This document shows positions 7,514 through 16,775 of a DNA stretch of 64,000 bases, piece after piece. The notes beneath the pieces are model-generated. The model was not told the origin of the DNA and ran no database searches. It was given only the letters and a program-made list of their open reading frames with translations. The stretch is taken from positions 1-64,000 of the forward strand of contig NZ_RZNH01000015.1 of assembly GCF_013141825.1 (NCBI RefSeq), written 5' to 3'. The position numbers were made by a program, and so were the translations under genes. Source of the stretch: Marinifilum caeruleilacunae (GTDB lineage: Bacteria; Bacteroidota; Bacteroidia; Bacteroidales; Marinifilaceae). The first letter of the stretch is position 1; each line of letters begins with the position of its first letter.

Positions 7514-9145
7514 CTAGTCTTCCAAGAAGTTAGGATACATATAGTCTGTTGGAGGAACAAATGATTCCTTGATTGTTCTTGGAGAAACCCAACGAAGTAG
7601 GTTAATCATAGAACCAGCCTTATCATTTGTACCAGATCCTCTACCACCACCGAATGGTTGCTGACCAACAACAGCTCCAGTTGGCTTATCGTTGATATAG
7701 AAGTTACCTGCAGTGTGAGTTAAACGCTTCACTAATTTTTCGATTGCATAACGACAGTTAGCGAAAATACCACCAGTTAATGCGTAAATAGAAGTTTGAT
7801 CAAGAATATCCAAAGTTTCATCTACCTTATCATCTTCGTAAACAAAGATTGTAATGATAGGACCGAATAACTCTTCTTCCATTGTAATATAATCAGCTTT
7901 TTTAGCCTGAATTACAGTTGGCTTGATAAAGTAACCTACCGACTTGTCATACTCACCACCAGCAACGATTTCAGCATCAGGAGAAGCTTTCGCATCGTCA
8001 ATAGCAGAAGCTAACTTATCGAAAGTAGTTTCATCAATAACCGCATTGTGGAAGTTTGTGAAATCTTCAGTTCCACCAGTTTTGATCTTGGCAAGATCTT
8101 CCTGAACCAACTTCAATACTTTATCCCACTTGCTTGCAGGAATATAAGCACGAGAGGCAGCAGAACATTTCTGTCCCTGGTATTCGAAAGCACCACGAGT
8201 AATTGCAGTTGCAACTTCTTGCTCATCAGCAGTTGGGTGCATGAAAATATAATCTTTACCACCAGTTTCGCCTACGATACGTGGGTACGACTTGTACTTG
8301 TGGATATTGCTACCAATTGTGTTCCACATACCCTGGAATACACCAGTTGATCCAGTAAAGTGAATACCAGCAAAATCTGGAGAGTTGAAAATTACGTCAG
8401 CAGCAGCAGGACCAGAAACGTATACCAAATTGATTACGCCATCAGGTACACCCGCTTTTTTGAATACTTCCATTAAAACTTGAGCCGAGTAAACAGCAGT
8501 TTTAGATGGTTTCCAAACTACAGTGTTACCCATCATAGCAGGAGCAGTTGGAAGGTTACCAGCAATAGCAGTAAAGTTGAATGGAGTCAAAGCAAAAATG
8601 AATCCTTCTAATGGACGTTGCTCTACGCGGTTCCAAACACCTTTCGATGACATTGGCTGTTGCTTGTAAATTTCAGTCATATACTGAACGTTGAAACGCA
8701 AGAAATCAGCAATCTCACAAGCAGAGTCGATCTCAGCCTGGAAAGCATTTTTCGATTGTCCCAACATGGTTGCAGCGTTTAATTTCATGCGGTAAGGACC
8801 AGAAATTAATTCAGCAGCTTTTAAGAAGATAGAAGCTCTATGTTCCCATCCTAAGTTTTCCCATGCTGGCTTAGCAGCTAATGCAGCATCAATAGCCATT
8901 TGTACATGCTCCTTACCACCTTGGTGATAGTGTCCTAACACGTGTTTGTGATCGTGTGGAGGAGTCATTGCGAACAAGTTGTTGGTTCTAACTTCTTCGT
9001 TACCAATGTACATAGGCACATCAATTACTTCAGAACGCATTTTTTTAAGGGTAGCTTGCAATTCAGCTCTTTCAGGAGTTCCTGGTGCATATGAGTAAAT
9101 AGGCTCGTTGGTTGCAACCGGAACATTGTATATACCTTTTGGCAT
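7514..9145 (-). CDS. pruA: L-glutamate gamma-semialdehyde (P5C) dehydrogenase
   Basis: This 543-aa NAD+-dependent aldehyde dehydrogenase oxidises glutamate gamma-semialdehyde to glutamate, the second step of proline breakdown. The catalytic cysteine is C327 in YQGQKCSAASRA and the general-base glutamate is in IVGETGGKD. The phosphate/ribose-binding PWEN, FNFTAIAGNLP and FTGSTGVF segments are in the usual order. The length and the GSGTNDKAGS ending match the eukaryote-like stand-alone P5C dehydrogenase group. With the proline dehydrogenase at 3718-4629 it gives a full proline-to-glutamate route, though the two genes are not in one operon. Confidence 0.95.
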   Translation of the reverse strand: MPKGIYNVPVATNEPIYSYAPGTPERAELQATLKKMRSEVIDVPMYIGNEEVRTNNLFAMTPPHDHKHVLGHYHQGGKEHVQMAIDAALAAKPAWENLGWEHRASIFLKAAELISGPYRMKLNAATMLGQSKNAFQAEIDSACEIADFLRFNVQYMTEIYKQQPMSSKGVWNRVEQRPLEGFIFALTPFNFTAIAGNLPTAPAMMGNTVVWKPSKTAVYSAQVLMEVFKKAGVPDGVINLVYVSGPAAADVIFNSPDFAGIHFTGSTGVFQGMWNTIGSNIHKYKSYPRIVGETGGKDYIFMHPTADEQEVATAITRGAFEYQGQKCSAASRAYIPASKWDKVLKLVQEDLAKIKTGGTEDFTNFHNAVIDETTFDKLASAIDDAKASPDAEIVAGGEYDKSVGYFIKPTVIQAKKADYITMEEELFGPIITIFVYEDDKVDETLDILDQTSIYALTGGIFANCRYAIEKLVKRLTHTAGNFYINDKPTGAVVGQQPFGGGRGSGTNDKAGSMINLLRWVSPRTIKESFVPPTDYMYPNFLED

Positions 9146-9198
9146 GATAATGTTTGTTTAAGGGTTAAATTTTTTACAGTTTTCTTTTACTCTCTGAG

Positions 9199-9206
9199 CA
9201 AATCTA
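9199..9206 (-). promoter_or_regulatory. Putative -7 box for pruA
   Basis: On the minus strand the sequence reads TAGATTTG, which matches TAnnTTTG, 54 bases before the pruA start codon. No good -33 element is seen at the expected distance. Confidence 0.35.
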
Positions 9207-9402
9207 AAAAAAAAACAATTTCTGATTTATGAGTATTATCATGCTTTATTGATTACATGAAAAACACTCAGCATAAGAAGTTCACAAGAATTTCGGTTTT
9301 GATATTAATTTTCAACTTATGATATAAAAAGCCTAACAAATTAACAGTCTAAACCTCTAATCGTCGAACAGTTTATAAGTTTTACTTTGGGCTTAAAATT
9401 CT

Positions 9403-10842
9403 TTAACTTTTAGATATTCTTCTGATCTTTATATTTAGGTAGGCCATTGCAATGCTTACAAAGGGACTGATAATATTAAAGAAACAGAATGGGGCAAAGG
9501 CTGCTGTTGCAACTCCCAATGCACCTGCCTGGGCGGCTCCACAGGTGTTCCAGGGTACCAAAACCGAGGTTACTGTGCCCGAGTCTTCCAATGTACGACT
9601 CAAAACCTCTGGTTTTAAATCCTGATCCTGGTACGATTTTGCAAACATTCTCCCCGTAACCACAATAGAGATATATTGGTCGGAAGCAGTCAGGTTTAAG
9701 AATCCACAACTTACTGCCGTGGTGGCCACCAAAGAGCCGGTTGAGTGTACAGCCTTTAACATGGTTTCCGTTATCTTCTTTAAGATACCTGCTGTTTCCA
9801 GGATACCGCTAAATACCATAGCCGTTAATATTAACCAGATTGTATTAAGCATGCCTTTCATTCCTCCGGTTGAAAGCAAATCTTGTATGTTTTCATTATC
9901 AACAGGTACACTGATATCGGTAAAGATAGATTTCATGATTACCTGGTAGCTGGCTTCAACAAATGAAGAGCTATCAGAAAGTTGGTTGATAATTTGGGGC
10001 TGAAAAATAATAGCAAAAATTCCTCCTATTAGAGTGCCAGCAAAAATGGCAGGCAAGGCAGGCACCTTTTTACTAATGATTACAAATAATAAGATGGGTA
10101 CCAAAAACAACCAGGGTGTAATGGTAAAGTTATCCTTAATGGCCAACTGAACTTGTTGTATGCTTTCCGGATCGATTTCTCCATGTTTGGTGAATCCGAT
10201 AATTGTAAATATTACCAATGTAATTAATATAGAGGGCACAGTTGTGTACATCATATAACGAATGTGTACAAACAAATCGACATTGGCCATGGCTGGTGCC
10301 AGGTTGGTTGTATCGGAAAGGGGAGATATTTTATCGCCAAAATAGGCTCCCGAAATAATGGCTCCTGCAACCAGGGCCGGATTAATCTCCATGGCATTCC
10401 CAATTCCGAGCAAGGCAACTCCAATGGTTGCAATGGTCGACCACGATGATCCTGATACAACCGAAACAATAGCACATATAATTACCGATAGCATCAAAAA
10501 CAGTTTTGGGTTCAGGAATTCCAGTCCGTAATAAATCATGGCAGGAACCACCCCTGAAATCATCCAGGTTCCGGCTAAGGATCCAATCAGCAATAAAATT
10601 AACATGGAAGGCATTGCTGTACCAATGCTTTTTACAAAGCCTTTTTGCAGGTCTTCCCATTTTTTTCCGTAACGAAGGGCAATTATGCCTCCAACAGCTG
10701 CTGCAATGAGCAGGGAAAACTGGTTTGCACCTTCTATGGCCATATCGCCAAATACAAATGCATTAATACTCAGTAATAGAATAAGCAAAAGAATGGGAAT
10801 TAAAGCTTCGCCAAGCGAGAGAGGTTTGTTGTTTTGGGTCAT
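9403..10842 (-). CDS. NhaC-family Na+/H+ antiporter
   Basis: The 479-aa polytopic membrane protein (about 11-12 predicted helices) carries the NhaC-family signatures VSVVSGSSWSTIATIGVALL, SGAYFGDKISPLSDTTNLAPA and, near the C-terminus, LEDSGTVTSVLVPWNTCGAAQ. The family exchanges Na+ for H+ or carries substrates such as malate/lactate with Na+. The SPLSDTTNLAP loop is the usual ion-binding region. It lies behind pruA in the same direction but 258 bases apart, so it is probably separately transcribed. A second NhaC relative is encoded at 28514-30430. Confidence 0.88.
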   Translation of the reverse strand: MTQNNKPLSLGEALIPILLLILLLSINAFVFGDMAIEGANQFSLLIAAAVGGIIALRYGKKWEDLQKGFVKSIGTAMPSMLILLLIGSLAGTWMISGVVPAMIYYGLEFLNPKLFLMLSVIICAIVSVVSGSSWSTIATIGVALLGIGNAMEINPALVAGAIISGAYFGDKISPLSDTTNLAPAMANVDLFVHIRYMMYTTVPSILITLVIFTIIGFTKHGEIDPESIQQVQLAIKDNFTITPWLFLVPILLFVIISKKVPALPAIFAGTLIGGIFAIIFQPQIINQLSDSSSFVEASYQVIMKSIFTDISVPVDNENIQDLLSTGGMKGMLNTIWLILTAMVFSGILETAGILKKITETMLKAVHSTGSLVATTAVSCGFLNLTASDQYISIVVTGRMFAKSYQDQDLKPEVLSRTLEDSGTVTSVLVPWNTCGAAQAGALGVATAAFAPFCFFNIISPFVSIAMAYLNIKIRRISKS

Positions 10843-11078
10843 GAGTAGGTTTTTGGGTTGGTTTTAGAGCCTATGAACTTACAAAAAATCGTGCTGAAAT
10901 GGAATTTAAACCATAACACTTGTTAAATTTATGCTGGAAACCCGAAATCGAAGCAGATTTGTTTTCTACCGAAACATTGCTGGCATACATCGAAAGATTT
11001 TTAGATTGAAGCATTGATTCCTTTATTTTGATTGTAGATCATGATCAATAGGACAGAAGTTTCACTAAAACAAAAATC

Positions 11079-11810
11079 ATGAATACGAAACAGTTGAAAA
11101 GAATCAAATTAATTGGAATTTTCTTGCTACTGCTTGCAGCAACACAATCTTGCGTGGTAAGTTCTTTAAATCCATTGTATACAAATACCGACCGAATTCA
11201 TTTAGATGAGTTGAATGGTGTTTGGAAAGGCGAAGAAAAAGATCGCTATATTATTAAAACCATCGTCGACTCTTCATCTCATAAAATAAATGGAAAGCCA
11301 GATGTGAGAAGTAGCTTTGGATCCGATGAAATCGATCATGATGAAATTAAGAAGCGGGTTCAGGAAATCGAAAAAGACCTCGGGGTTACAGTCGAATTTC
11401 CCAAAATGAATAAATACTACGAGATTACAATGATTACCGAAAAAGATACCAGCATTTTTGATGGGAAACTTTCGAATTTAGGCGGGCATTACTTTCTCGA
11501 TCTAATTCCCAATGATAAGCATGTTGGTGATAAAATTTCGGGAAGTTTTATTGCAGGAATGATTGTAAGAACGCATGGTTTTTTCAAAATCGATTTTAAA
11601 GGTGATGAGTTGGTTGTAAATACCATAGAGAACGATGATTTTGAAGATTTGATTGAAAACAAGCGAGTTCGCATAGAGCATGTCGAGCATGATAATAAGG
11701 TAATTATCACAGCAAAAACCGAAGATATCCAGAAGTTTCTGATAAAGTTTGCCGATTCACAGATCTTTAATGATCCGGATGAAGCCTTGATATTGAAAAG
11801 AATAAAATGA
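11079..11810 (+). CDS. Lipoprotein of unknown function, first gene of a LytS/LytTR operon
   Basis: The 243-aa product has a lipoprotein signal: a hydrophobic stretch ends in LAATQSC, so Cys26 would be lipidated. The mature part is hydrophilic with alternating beta and helical segments. It includes LNGVWKGEEKDRYII, which resembles the opening of lipocalin-like or small beta-barrel domains, but I do not recognise a family. Its stop codon overlaps the start of the downstream histidine kinase by four bases (ATGA), so translation is likely coupled. This suggests it senses, or is controlled with, the envelope signal read by the kinase. Confidence 0.65.
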   Translation: MNTKQLKRIKLIGIFLLLLAATQSCVVSSLNPLYTNTDRIHLDELNGVWKGEEKDRYIIKTIVDSSSHKINGKPDVRSSFGSDEIDHDEIKKRVQEIEKDLGVTVEFPKMNKYYEITMITEKDTSIFDGKLSNLGGHYFLDLIPNDKHVGDKISGSFIAGMIVRTHGFFKIDFKGDELVVNTIENDDFEDLIENKRVRIEHVEHDNKVIITAKTEDIQKFLIKFADSQIFNDPDEALILKRIK

Positions 11811-12868
11811 TTCATCAATTGAAAAATAGCTTGAAGCGAGTACTCCAAAACAGAAGATTACATCACCTCCTGTTTTGGGGGCTTTCCTTCTATGTGCTGA
11901 TACATTATTTCTCTTATGAGGAAAAGCTATCCAAAATCGACTATGTGTATACTGCTTTGTTTCACATTAGTCTGGTAATGGGCGTATACATCAATCTTCT
12001 CTTTTTAATTCCAGGATTTTTAAGACGGGAAAAGTATTTTTTATATATGCTATGCTTCGTGATTGTATGGATTGCTGTAGCCTATATGAATGAGTTTACC
12101 TTTGAATATGTAAGTGATTTTCTTGCGCCAAATTATTTCTTTATCTCATCTTATGAAATTGCTGAATTGCTCAAGTTCAGTATCGTTTACCTGGGATTGA
12201 CCACATTGCTTAAGTTATCGGAATCGTGGTTCAAAGTAATTGAGACCGAGAAAAGATTGGTGGAGATGAAACAAAAACAATCGGAAACCGAATTGTTGGC
12301 TTTGAAATCGAATATTCATCCCCATTTTTTATTCAACAATTTGAACTCCTTGTATGCCCTGGCACGAAAAAAATCGGATGAAACACCTGGTTACATTCTT
12401 CAGTTATCCGATTTAATGCGATACATGATTTACGAATCCAACGATCAGCATGTAGATTTGGAAAAAGAAATTGCCTACATTACCAATTACCTGGAATTGC
12501 AAAAGCTTCGTTGTAAAAATAAAACCAGAATTCGTTACCTGATAGAAGGGGAGTTGAAGCATCAGAAAATAGCACCCTTTTTAATGATTCCATTTATCGA
12601 AAACAGTTTTAAACACGGCGGTTTAAACCAATTCGACCGGGATATTATTGATCTAAGTATTCGAATCGAAAATGGGATATTGGAAATGGATTTGTGCAAT
12701 TCCATTCCAAAGCAATCCTCTAAGGAAATTGACCCAATTGGTGGATTTGGAATAGAAAATGTAAAAAGCAGGTTGGAATCCTTATATCCAAACAAACATG
12801 ACTTACATTTATCCAAACAGGAAGATGAATATAAAGTAGCCCTTAAACTAGAACTGAATCATGAATAA
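11807..12868 (+). CDS. LytS/YehU-type sensor histidine kinase
   Basis: The 353-aa protein has four hydrophobic helices (about 22-140) and then a short coiled coil. The His_kinase signature IHPHFLFNNLNSL follows, carrying the phospho-accepting histidine, with a HATPase_c domain containing PFIENSFKHGG (N box) and GGFGIENVKSRLE (G box). This is the LytS/AlgZ class that pairs with LytTR regulators. No extracellular sensor domain is present, so the signal is probably detected in or at the membrane. It overlaps the lipoprotein gene by four bases and the regulator gene by eight. Confidence 0.93.
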   Translation: MIHQLKNSLKRVLQNRRLHHLLFWGLSFYVLIHYFSYEEKLSKIDYVYTALFHISLVMGVYINLLFLIPGFLRREKYFLYMLCFVIVWIAVAYMNEFTFEYVSDFLAPNYFFISSYEIAELLKFSIVYLGLTTLLKLSESWFKVIETEKRLVEMKQKQSETELLALKSNIHPHFLFNNLNSLYALARKKSDETPGYILQLSDLMRYMIYESNDQHVDLEKEIAYITNYLELQKLRCKNKTRIRYLIEGELKHQKIAPFLMIPFIENSFKHGGLNQFDRDIIDLSIRIENGILEMDLCNSIPKQSSKEIDPIGGFGIENVKSRLESLYPNKHDLHLSKQEDEYKVALKLELNHE

Positions 12869-13565
12869 AACCACCGATCGAACATACAAATGCATTATTG
12901 TTGAGGACGAACCACTATCGCAGGAAATTTTGGAATCCTATATTAAAGATTGTCCTCAATTAGAGCTCAGAGCAATCTGTAATGATGCATTAGAGGCAAA
13001 CCAATTTTTATTGAAAGAGCAGGTAGATTTGTTGTTTTTGGATATCAATATGCCAAAAATGAATGGGATAGAATGGTTGAAGAGTCTGGGTCAAGCTCCG
13101 AAAGTGATTTTTACCACTGCCTATCCCGAATATGCGGTTGAAGGTTTTGATTTGAATGCCTTGGATTACTTGTTGAAACCATTTTCCTTCGAACGATTTC
13201 TAAGGTCGGTTAATAAGTTTCTATCATTACAGGATAAGCCTGAGCTGAAACAAGATCAGCAGGAGGAGACCATTTTGGTCAAATCAAACAAGAAAACCTA
13301 TTTGCTAAAACCTTCGGAGCTGAACTTTATCGAATCGGAAGGAGACTATTTAAAGCTTTATAGAAATGAGGATTGCATTGTGATTCATGAAACGCTTAAA
13401 AGTTTCATCACAAAGCTGCCCGATAATACCTTTCTGCGGGTTCATCGATCTTATATTATCAATATCAGGAAAATTGAATATTTAGAGGGAAACCAGGTTT
13501 GTATTGCCAACCGCTTGCTGCCAATAGCCAGTTCGTATCGCGATGAACTGATGAAGGTGTTGTAA
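12861..13565 (+). CDS. LytTR-family response regulator
   Basis: The 234-aa protein has a receiver domain (about 10-125) with phospho-acceptor D61 in LLFLDINMPKMNG, acidic pocket EDE at 15-17 and switch lysine in LLKPFSFE. A LytTR DNA-binding domain (about 137-232) follows, with FIESEGDYLKLY and FLRVHRSYIIN. It is the cognate regulator of the kinase gene that overlaps it by eight bases. Its targets are unknown. LytTR proteins usually bind paired imperfect direct repeats, and I did not find an obvious pair upstream of the operon. Confidence 0.94.
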   Translation: MNKTTDRTYKCIIVEDEPLSQEILESYIKDCPQLELRAICNDALEANQFLLKEQVDLLFLDINMPKMNGIEWLKSLGQAPKVIFTTAYPEYAVEGFDLNALDYLLKPFSFERFLRSVNKFLSLQDKPELKQDQQEETILVKSNKKTYLLKPSELNFIESEGDYLKLYRNEDCIVIHETLKSFITKLPDNTFLRVHRSYIINIRKIEYLEGNQVCIANRLLPIASSYRDELMKVL

Positions 13566-13597
13566 AAATGCCTCGAACAGGCAATGTATAGATACAG

Positions 13598-13632
13598 AAT
13601 TGGTATCCCCACAAGGTGTAAGGATACCAATT
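13598..13632. terminator. Bidirectional terminator between LytTR and bioB genes
   Basis: An 11-bp perfect stem (AATTGGTATCC / GGATACCAATT) with a 13-base loop lies between two convergent genes. The T-tract is imperfect, so the strength is uncertain. Confidence 0.65.
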
Positions 13633-13648
13633 TATAATTTTGTTGCTA

Positions 13649-14623
13649 TTATTCTTCCAAAGTAGTCAGTTCGTGGTATTTGGTTGGAGTCAAGCCCAAC
13701 TGACCTAAAAGATGCTCATCTTCGTTGATGGTCATGTTATCCACAGTCAGCAATTTATCTCCAAAGAAGATAGAATTTGCACCGGCAAGGAAACAAAGTG
13801 CTTGTCCTTCCTGGCTATAATGCGTTCTACCCGCTGCAAAGGCAACCACAGTTTTAGGCATTAAAATTCGTGCAGTGGCAATGGCACGCACCATCTCGAA
13901 AATACCAATGGTTTCTTTCCCGTAAAAAGGAGTTCCTTCAACTGGCACCAATGAGTTTAGCGGAACATTATAAGGATGATTTTCCTGGTTGGCCAAAGTT
14001 CGAAGCATTTCAATGCGATCTTCGTCGTTTTCACCCATTCCAAGAATACCACCAGAACAATACTGAATTCCTGCTTCCTGAAGGTTTGCAAGAGTCTCCA
14101 GTCTTTCCGAATAAGTACGAGTTGTCGTAATATTTGGGTAATGTCTTTCCGAAGTATCAATATTGTGATTCACGGCAGTAACACCCAAATCGGCCAATTT
14201 ATGAGCTTTTTCCTTGTTAATCATACCCATGGTACAACAAACTTCCAAGCCCATTTTCTTCACTTCCGTGATCATTTCTGCAATTTCATCGAAACGATCG
14301 TCGCGGTTTCCATCTCTACCAGCCGAACTAAGACACACACGTTTTACACCATTTTCCTTGGCAAATTTTGCTTCCTCAAGCACTTTTTCAAGGCTAAGTT
14401 TTTGTGGTTTTACATGTGTGTTGTATCTGGCCGATTGGGCACAGTATTTACAATCCTGCGAACATGCTCCGGTACGAACCGAAATTAAAGTATTCATGTT
14501 CATTTTCGATGGATCGTGATATTTTCTGTGAAGGTTCGAAGCGCGGTTTACCAAATCAAGCAATGGCAAGTTGTAAATTTCTTTCACTTCTTCGTGAGTC
14601 CAGTTGTTTCTAATGTCAGTCAT
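13649..14623 (-). CDS. bioB: Biotin synthase
   Basis: This 324-aa radical SAM enzyme inserts sulfur into dethiobiotin to make biotin. The SAM cluster motif is C54-SQD-C58-KY-C61. The conserved YNHNIDTS-like block appears as VNHNIDTSERHYP. CSGGILGMGE, ARILMPKTVV and FFGDKLLT follow in the right order; R and C residues that hold the auxiliary 2Fe-2S cluster lie in these segments. No other bio genes are present nearby. It is preceded on the same strand, 20 bases upstream, by a small ORF of unusual type (14644-15000), and the two probably form one transcript. Confidence 0.95.
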   Translation of the reverse strand: MTDIRNNWTHEEVKEIYNLPLLDLVNRASNLHRKYHDPSKMNMNTLISVRTGACSQDCKYCAQSARYNTHVKPQKLSLEKVLEEAKFAKENGVKRVCLSSAGRDGNRDDRFDEIAEMITEVKKMGLEVCCTMGMINKEKAHKLADLGVTAVNHNIDTSERHYPNITTTRTYSERLETLANLQEAGIQYCSGGILGMGENDEDRIEMLRTLANQENHPYNVPLNSLVPVEGTPFYGKETIGIFEMVRAIATARILMPKTVVAFAAGRTHYSQEGQALCFLAGANSIFFGDKLLTVDNMTINEDEHLLGQLGLTPTKYHELTTLEE

Positions 14624-14643
14624 AATAAGATTTTTCTAGTCGT

Positions 14644-15000
14644 TTAATTTTTAGGAAAGGATAAAATTTGAGCAGAAAGAATCTTATTCGACACTATGCC
14701 GGACTCTTTCCCATTGGTGATTTTTCTACTTTCGTTCTGTATCACCAGCATTTCGATGATTTCGGATGCTATAAGATCCGGTTCATCCAATTCATTTTTA
14801 TCCCGTCCGCTTTCTGGTAAAAAACAGAATCCCGAAAAGCCGGATTCTTTCGATGGAACCAATAGGTTGTAACTTGCATTCATGTTGGAAATTTTAATTT
14901 CCTGGTTCATGCTTGCAAATGCAGCATACGATTTTCTGCTCCATCGTCTGAATACCTGCAAATCAGTTCTTTGTTTACCGATTTTTTGTACAGACGTCAT
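14644..15000 (-). CDS. Small protein upstream of bioB with an FRRWSRKSYAAFAS motif
   Basis: The 118-aa product is soluble, basic at the N-terminus, and without a signal peptide. Residues 17-33 contain the aromatic-basic string FRRWSRKSYAAFASM. The rest (about 45-118) is polar and low in recognisable structure, with a possible helix at DLIASEIIEMLVIQ. I recall similar RRWSRKxYAxFxS strings in short Bacteroidota proteins or N-terminal extensions linked to vitamin-related genes, but I cannot verify that here. Only 20 bases separate it from bioB, and a -7-like box lies 55 bases upstream, so it may be a leader peptide or small partner protein for biotin synthesis. Confidence 0.5.
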   Translation of the reverse strand: MTSVQKIGKQRTDLQVFRRWSRKSYAAFASMNQEIKISNMNASYNLLVPSKESGFSGFCFLPESGRDKNELDEPDLIASEIIEMLVIQNESRKITNGKESGIVSNKILSAQILSFPKN

Positions 15001-15054
15001 AATTCTATTTTTTAATTGCAGTCAGCAAGATAATGAATCTTACTAATTCGGAGT

Positions 15055-15062
15055 CAAAAGTA
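15055..15062 (-). promoter_or_regulatory. Putative -7 box for the small ORF-bioB transcript
   Basis: The minus strand reads TACTTTTG, a full match to TAnnTTTG, 55 bases before the start codon of the small ORF. No clear -33 element was found. Confidence 0.4.
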
Positions 15063-15278
15063 TTATTTTTTTTCGTTTTAGAAGTGATTCTAAAACATGT
15101 TGATGTTTAAACGCTGATCTATATGATTATAAAGATAAACGCAGATTAAGAATGCCTATTCATTTTCTATCATACTGTGTTTAAATGGAAATTATTTTGA
15201 AGACAAAATCATAATCCATCATATCAGATCTTAATAATCTGCGTCTTTAATTTAGTCCTCAATAGGGTATTTATGGGC

Positions 15279-16568
15279 TTAAAATCTTTCTGTCGAATTA
15301 ATGGTTTTATAGCCAATCAGCATATCGTAGTTCAGTGCAATGTCGTGATAATACACAAAAATGATATAGTCGTTTTCTGTTTCCCAATGGTTGCCTTCAA
15401 TGTAACCCGTGTCAGGAATTTTCGATTTGTGATCGACCAAAGCAAACTGGTAATTGTAGTATCCCTGTTTCATGAAAATTTTTGAAACATAGGCTCCTTT
15501 GTCAAAATCGTAGTGCATTTTATTTCTTTGGTTGCATTGCCAGTTGTTAAAATTTCCATGCACATAAAAATCACCATGTTTTAGCTCATTATCCATCGGC
15601 AATGTAAAGGTGATATAGGCATAATCTGCTTCGGTTGCAGGGATATCCCTTTCCTGCACTTCAACAAGGTAGTTTCCGTTAATGTCCTGATCGAAAATGT
15701 ATTGCTTAAAATGGCGGTTATTACCAGGCGAAAGCAAAACCGTTGTAGTATCGTTTACCCGTGTTATTTCCCTGATAAAACGGGTTTGATATCGTAAACT
15801 TTTCAGATCGAAATTGCGAAACTCGTTACCGCCCGGAAAAATATTTTCATCTTCATAATCGAATACCAACTCGTTTTTACGGATAAAAATCGGTTTTAAT
15901 TTTTTCTCAGTCCCATCCAACCTGTTGTTTTGGGTCAACACTACATTTAAATCGAGTTGTGGGTTGTCAATTTTAAAATTCGGATGAAGAATGCTAAAAT
16001 CAATCTCCTGGTGCGATTCTCTTTTTTCGATATTTACAGGATGTTTCACGATTCCTTTAATATCAACTTTCGAATCCAGAATCATAAATCGTTGTCGAAC
16101 AATTACCTTTTCAGGATCAAAATCTTCGTATACTTCAATTACGTAATTGCCCGATAGTTTTAGGCTGATATCATTGTTAGGAATTTTTACACTGTAGTGG
16201 ATATAATTTACATTCGTATTAAAGGAATGTTCGTAATCGCTAATCTGATTTTCCGAAAAACCTTCCAGAAAATCGAACTCACTTAAGCCAGAATTGTACC
16301 AATTTTTATCACAATGTATAATTCTATAGGAGTAATCTTGAATATTTTCTTTAATTTCGTCAAAAGAAAAAAGGAGCTGATTATCTCCTTTTAATTCGAT
16401 AACCGGAGCAGCCAGTTCCCATCCAATGGGAAACATTTGAACAGTATGAATGCTTTTTTTCTTGATTTCATTGCGATATACGAAATCATAATCGGAAGCA
16501 TAGGTGTTGCAAGTTGCTGAAATTAAGGTTAAACACAAGAGAAGTGATATAAGGAAATTTTTACGCAT
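15279..16568 (-). CDS. Type IX secretion system plug protein (former DUF5103)
   Basis: The 429-aa protein has a signal peptide (about 1-24) and then several beta-sandwich domains. Stretches such as VQMFPIGWELAAPVIEL, YRIIHCDKNW, FDFLEGF and IHYSVKIPNND match the DUF5103 family as I recall it. That family was identified structurally as the periplasmic plug that blocks the SprA/Sov translocon barrel when PorV is absent. The C-terminal part holds GDFYVHGNFNNWQ, a carbohydrate-binding-like fold, and GYYNYQFALVD. It is encoded alone here, apart from the PorE/PorP cluster at 33-37 kb, which is normal for T9SS genes. Confidence 0.85.
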   Translation of the reverse strand: MRKNFLISLLLCLTLISATCNTYASDYDFVYRNEIKKKSIHTVQMFPIGWELAAPVIELKGDNQLLFSFDEIKENIQDYSYRIIHCDKNWYNSGLSEFDFLEGFSENQISDYEHSFNTNVNYIHYSVKIPNNDISLKLSGNYVIEVYEDFDPEKVIVRQRFMILDSKVDIKGIVKHPVNIEKRESHQEIDFSILHPNFKIDNPQLDLNVVLTQNNRLDGTEKKLKPIFIRKNELVFDYEDENIFPGGNEFRNFDLKSLRYQTRFIREITRVNDTTTVLLSPGNNRHFKQYIFDQDINGNYLVEVQERDIPATEADYAYITFTLPMDNELKHGDFYVHGNFNNWQCNQRNKMHYDFDKGAYVSKIFMKQGYYNYQFALVDHKSKIPDTGYIEGNHWETENDYIIFVYYHDIALNYDMLIGYKTINSTERF

Positions 16569-16632
16569 ATTGATATGTATATATATTGGTTAAAAATAAA
16601 CCAAAAACTTAAAAAATAAGGAAATTGCTTTA

Positions 16633-16640
16633 TATATTTG
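16633..16640 (+). promoter_or_regulatory. Putative -7 box of the nqr operon
   Basis: TATATTTG matches TAnnTTTG, 136 bases before the nqrA start codon. The -33 element is not obvious. If it is used, the operon has a leader of about 130 nt with no strong hairpin visible. Confidence 0.4.
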
Positions 16641-16775
16641 TGTGCGAATTTTTTACATGTATTACAAAACATGTTCTCAATCGTTTTAGAACACAAGCCA
16701 AGACTTGGTTCTATTATGAATTAGAGTTTTATTTATTTATTTTTGACGCAAATTAATAAAATCAAATAGTTTAAC

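Noticed and set aside
11489..11848. A 119-aa minus-strand ORF overlapping the lipoprotein gene
   Set aside because: It is antisense to a gene with a good lipobox and operon context and has no coding features of its own.
13976..14488. A 170-codon open frame on the plus strand inside bioB
   Set aside because: It lies antisense to the well-supported bioB gene and its product has no domain features; it is a shadow frame.
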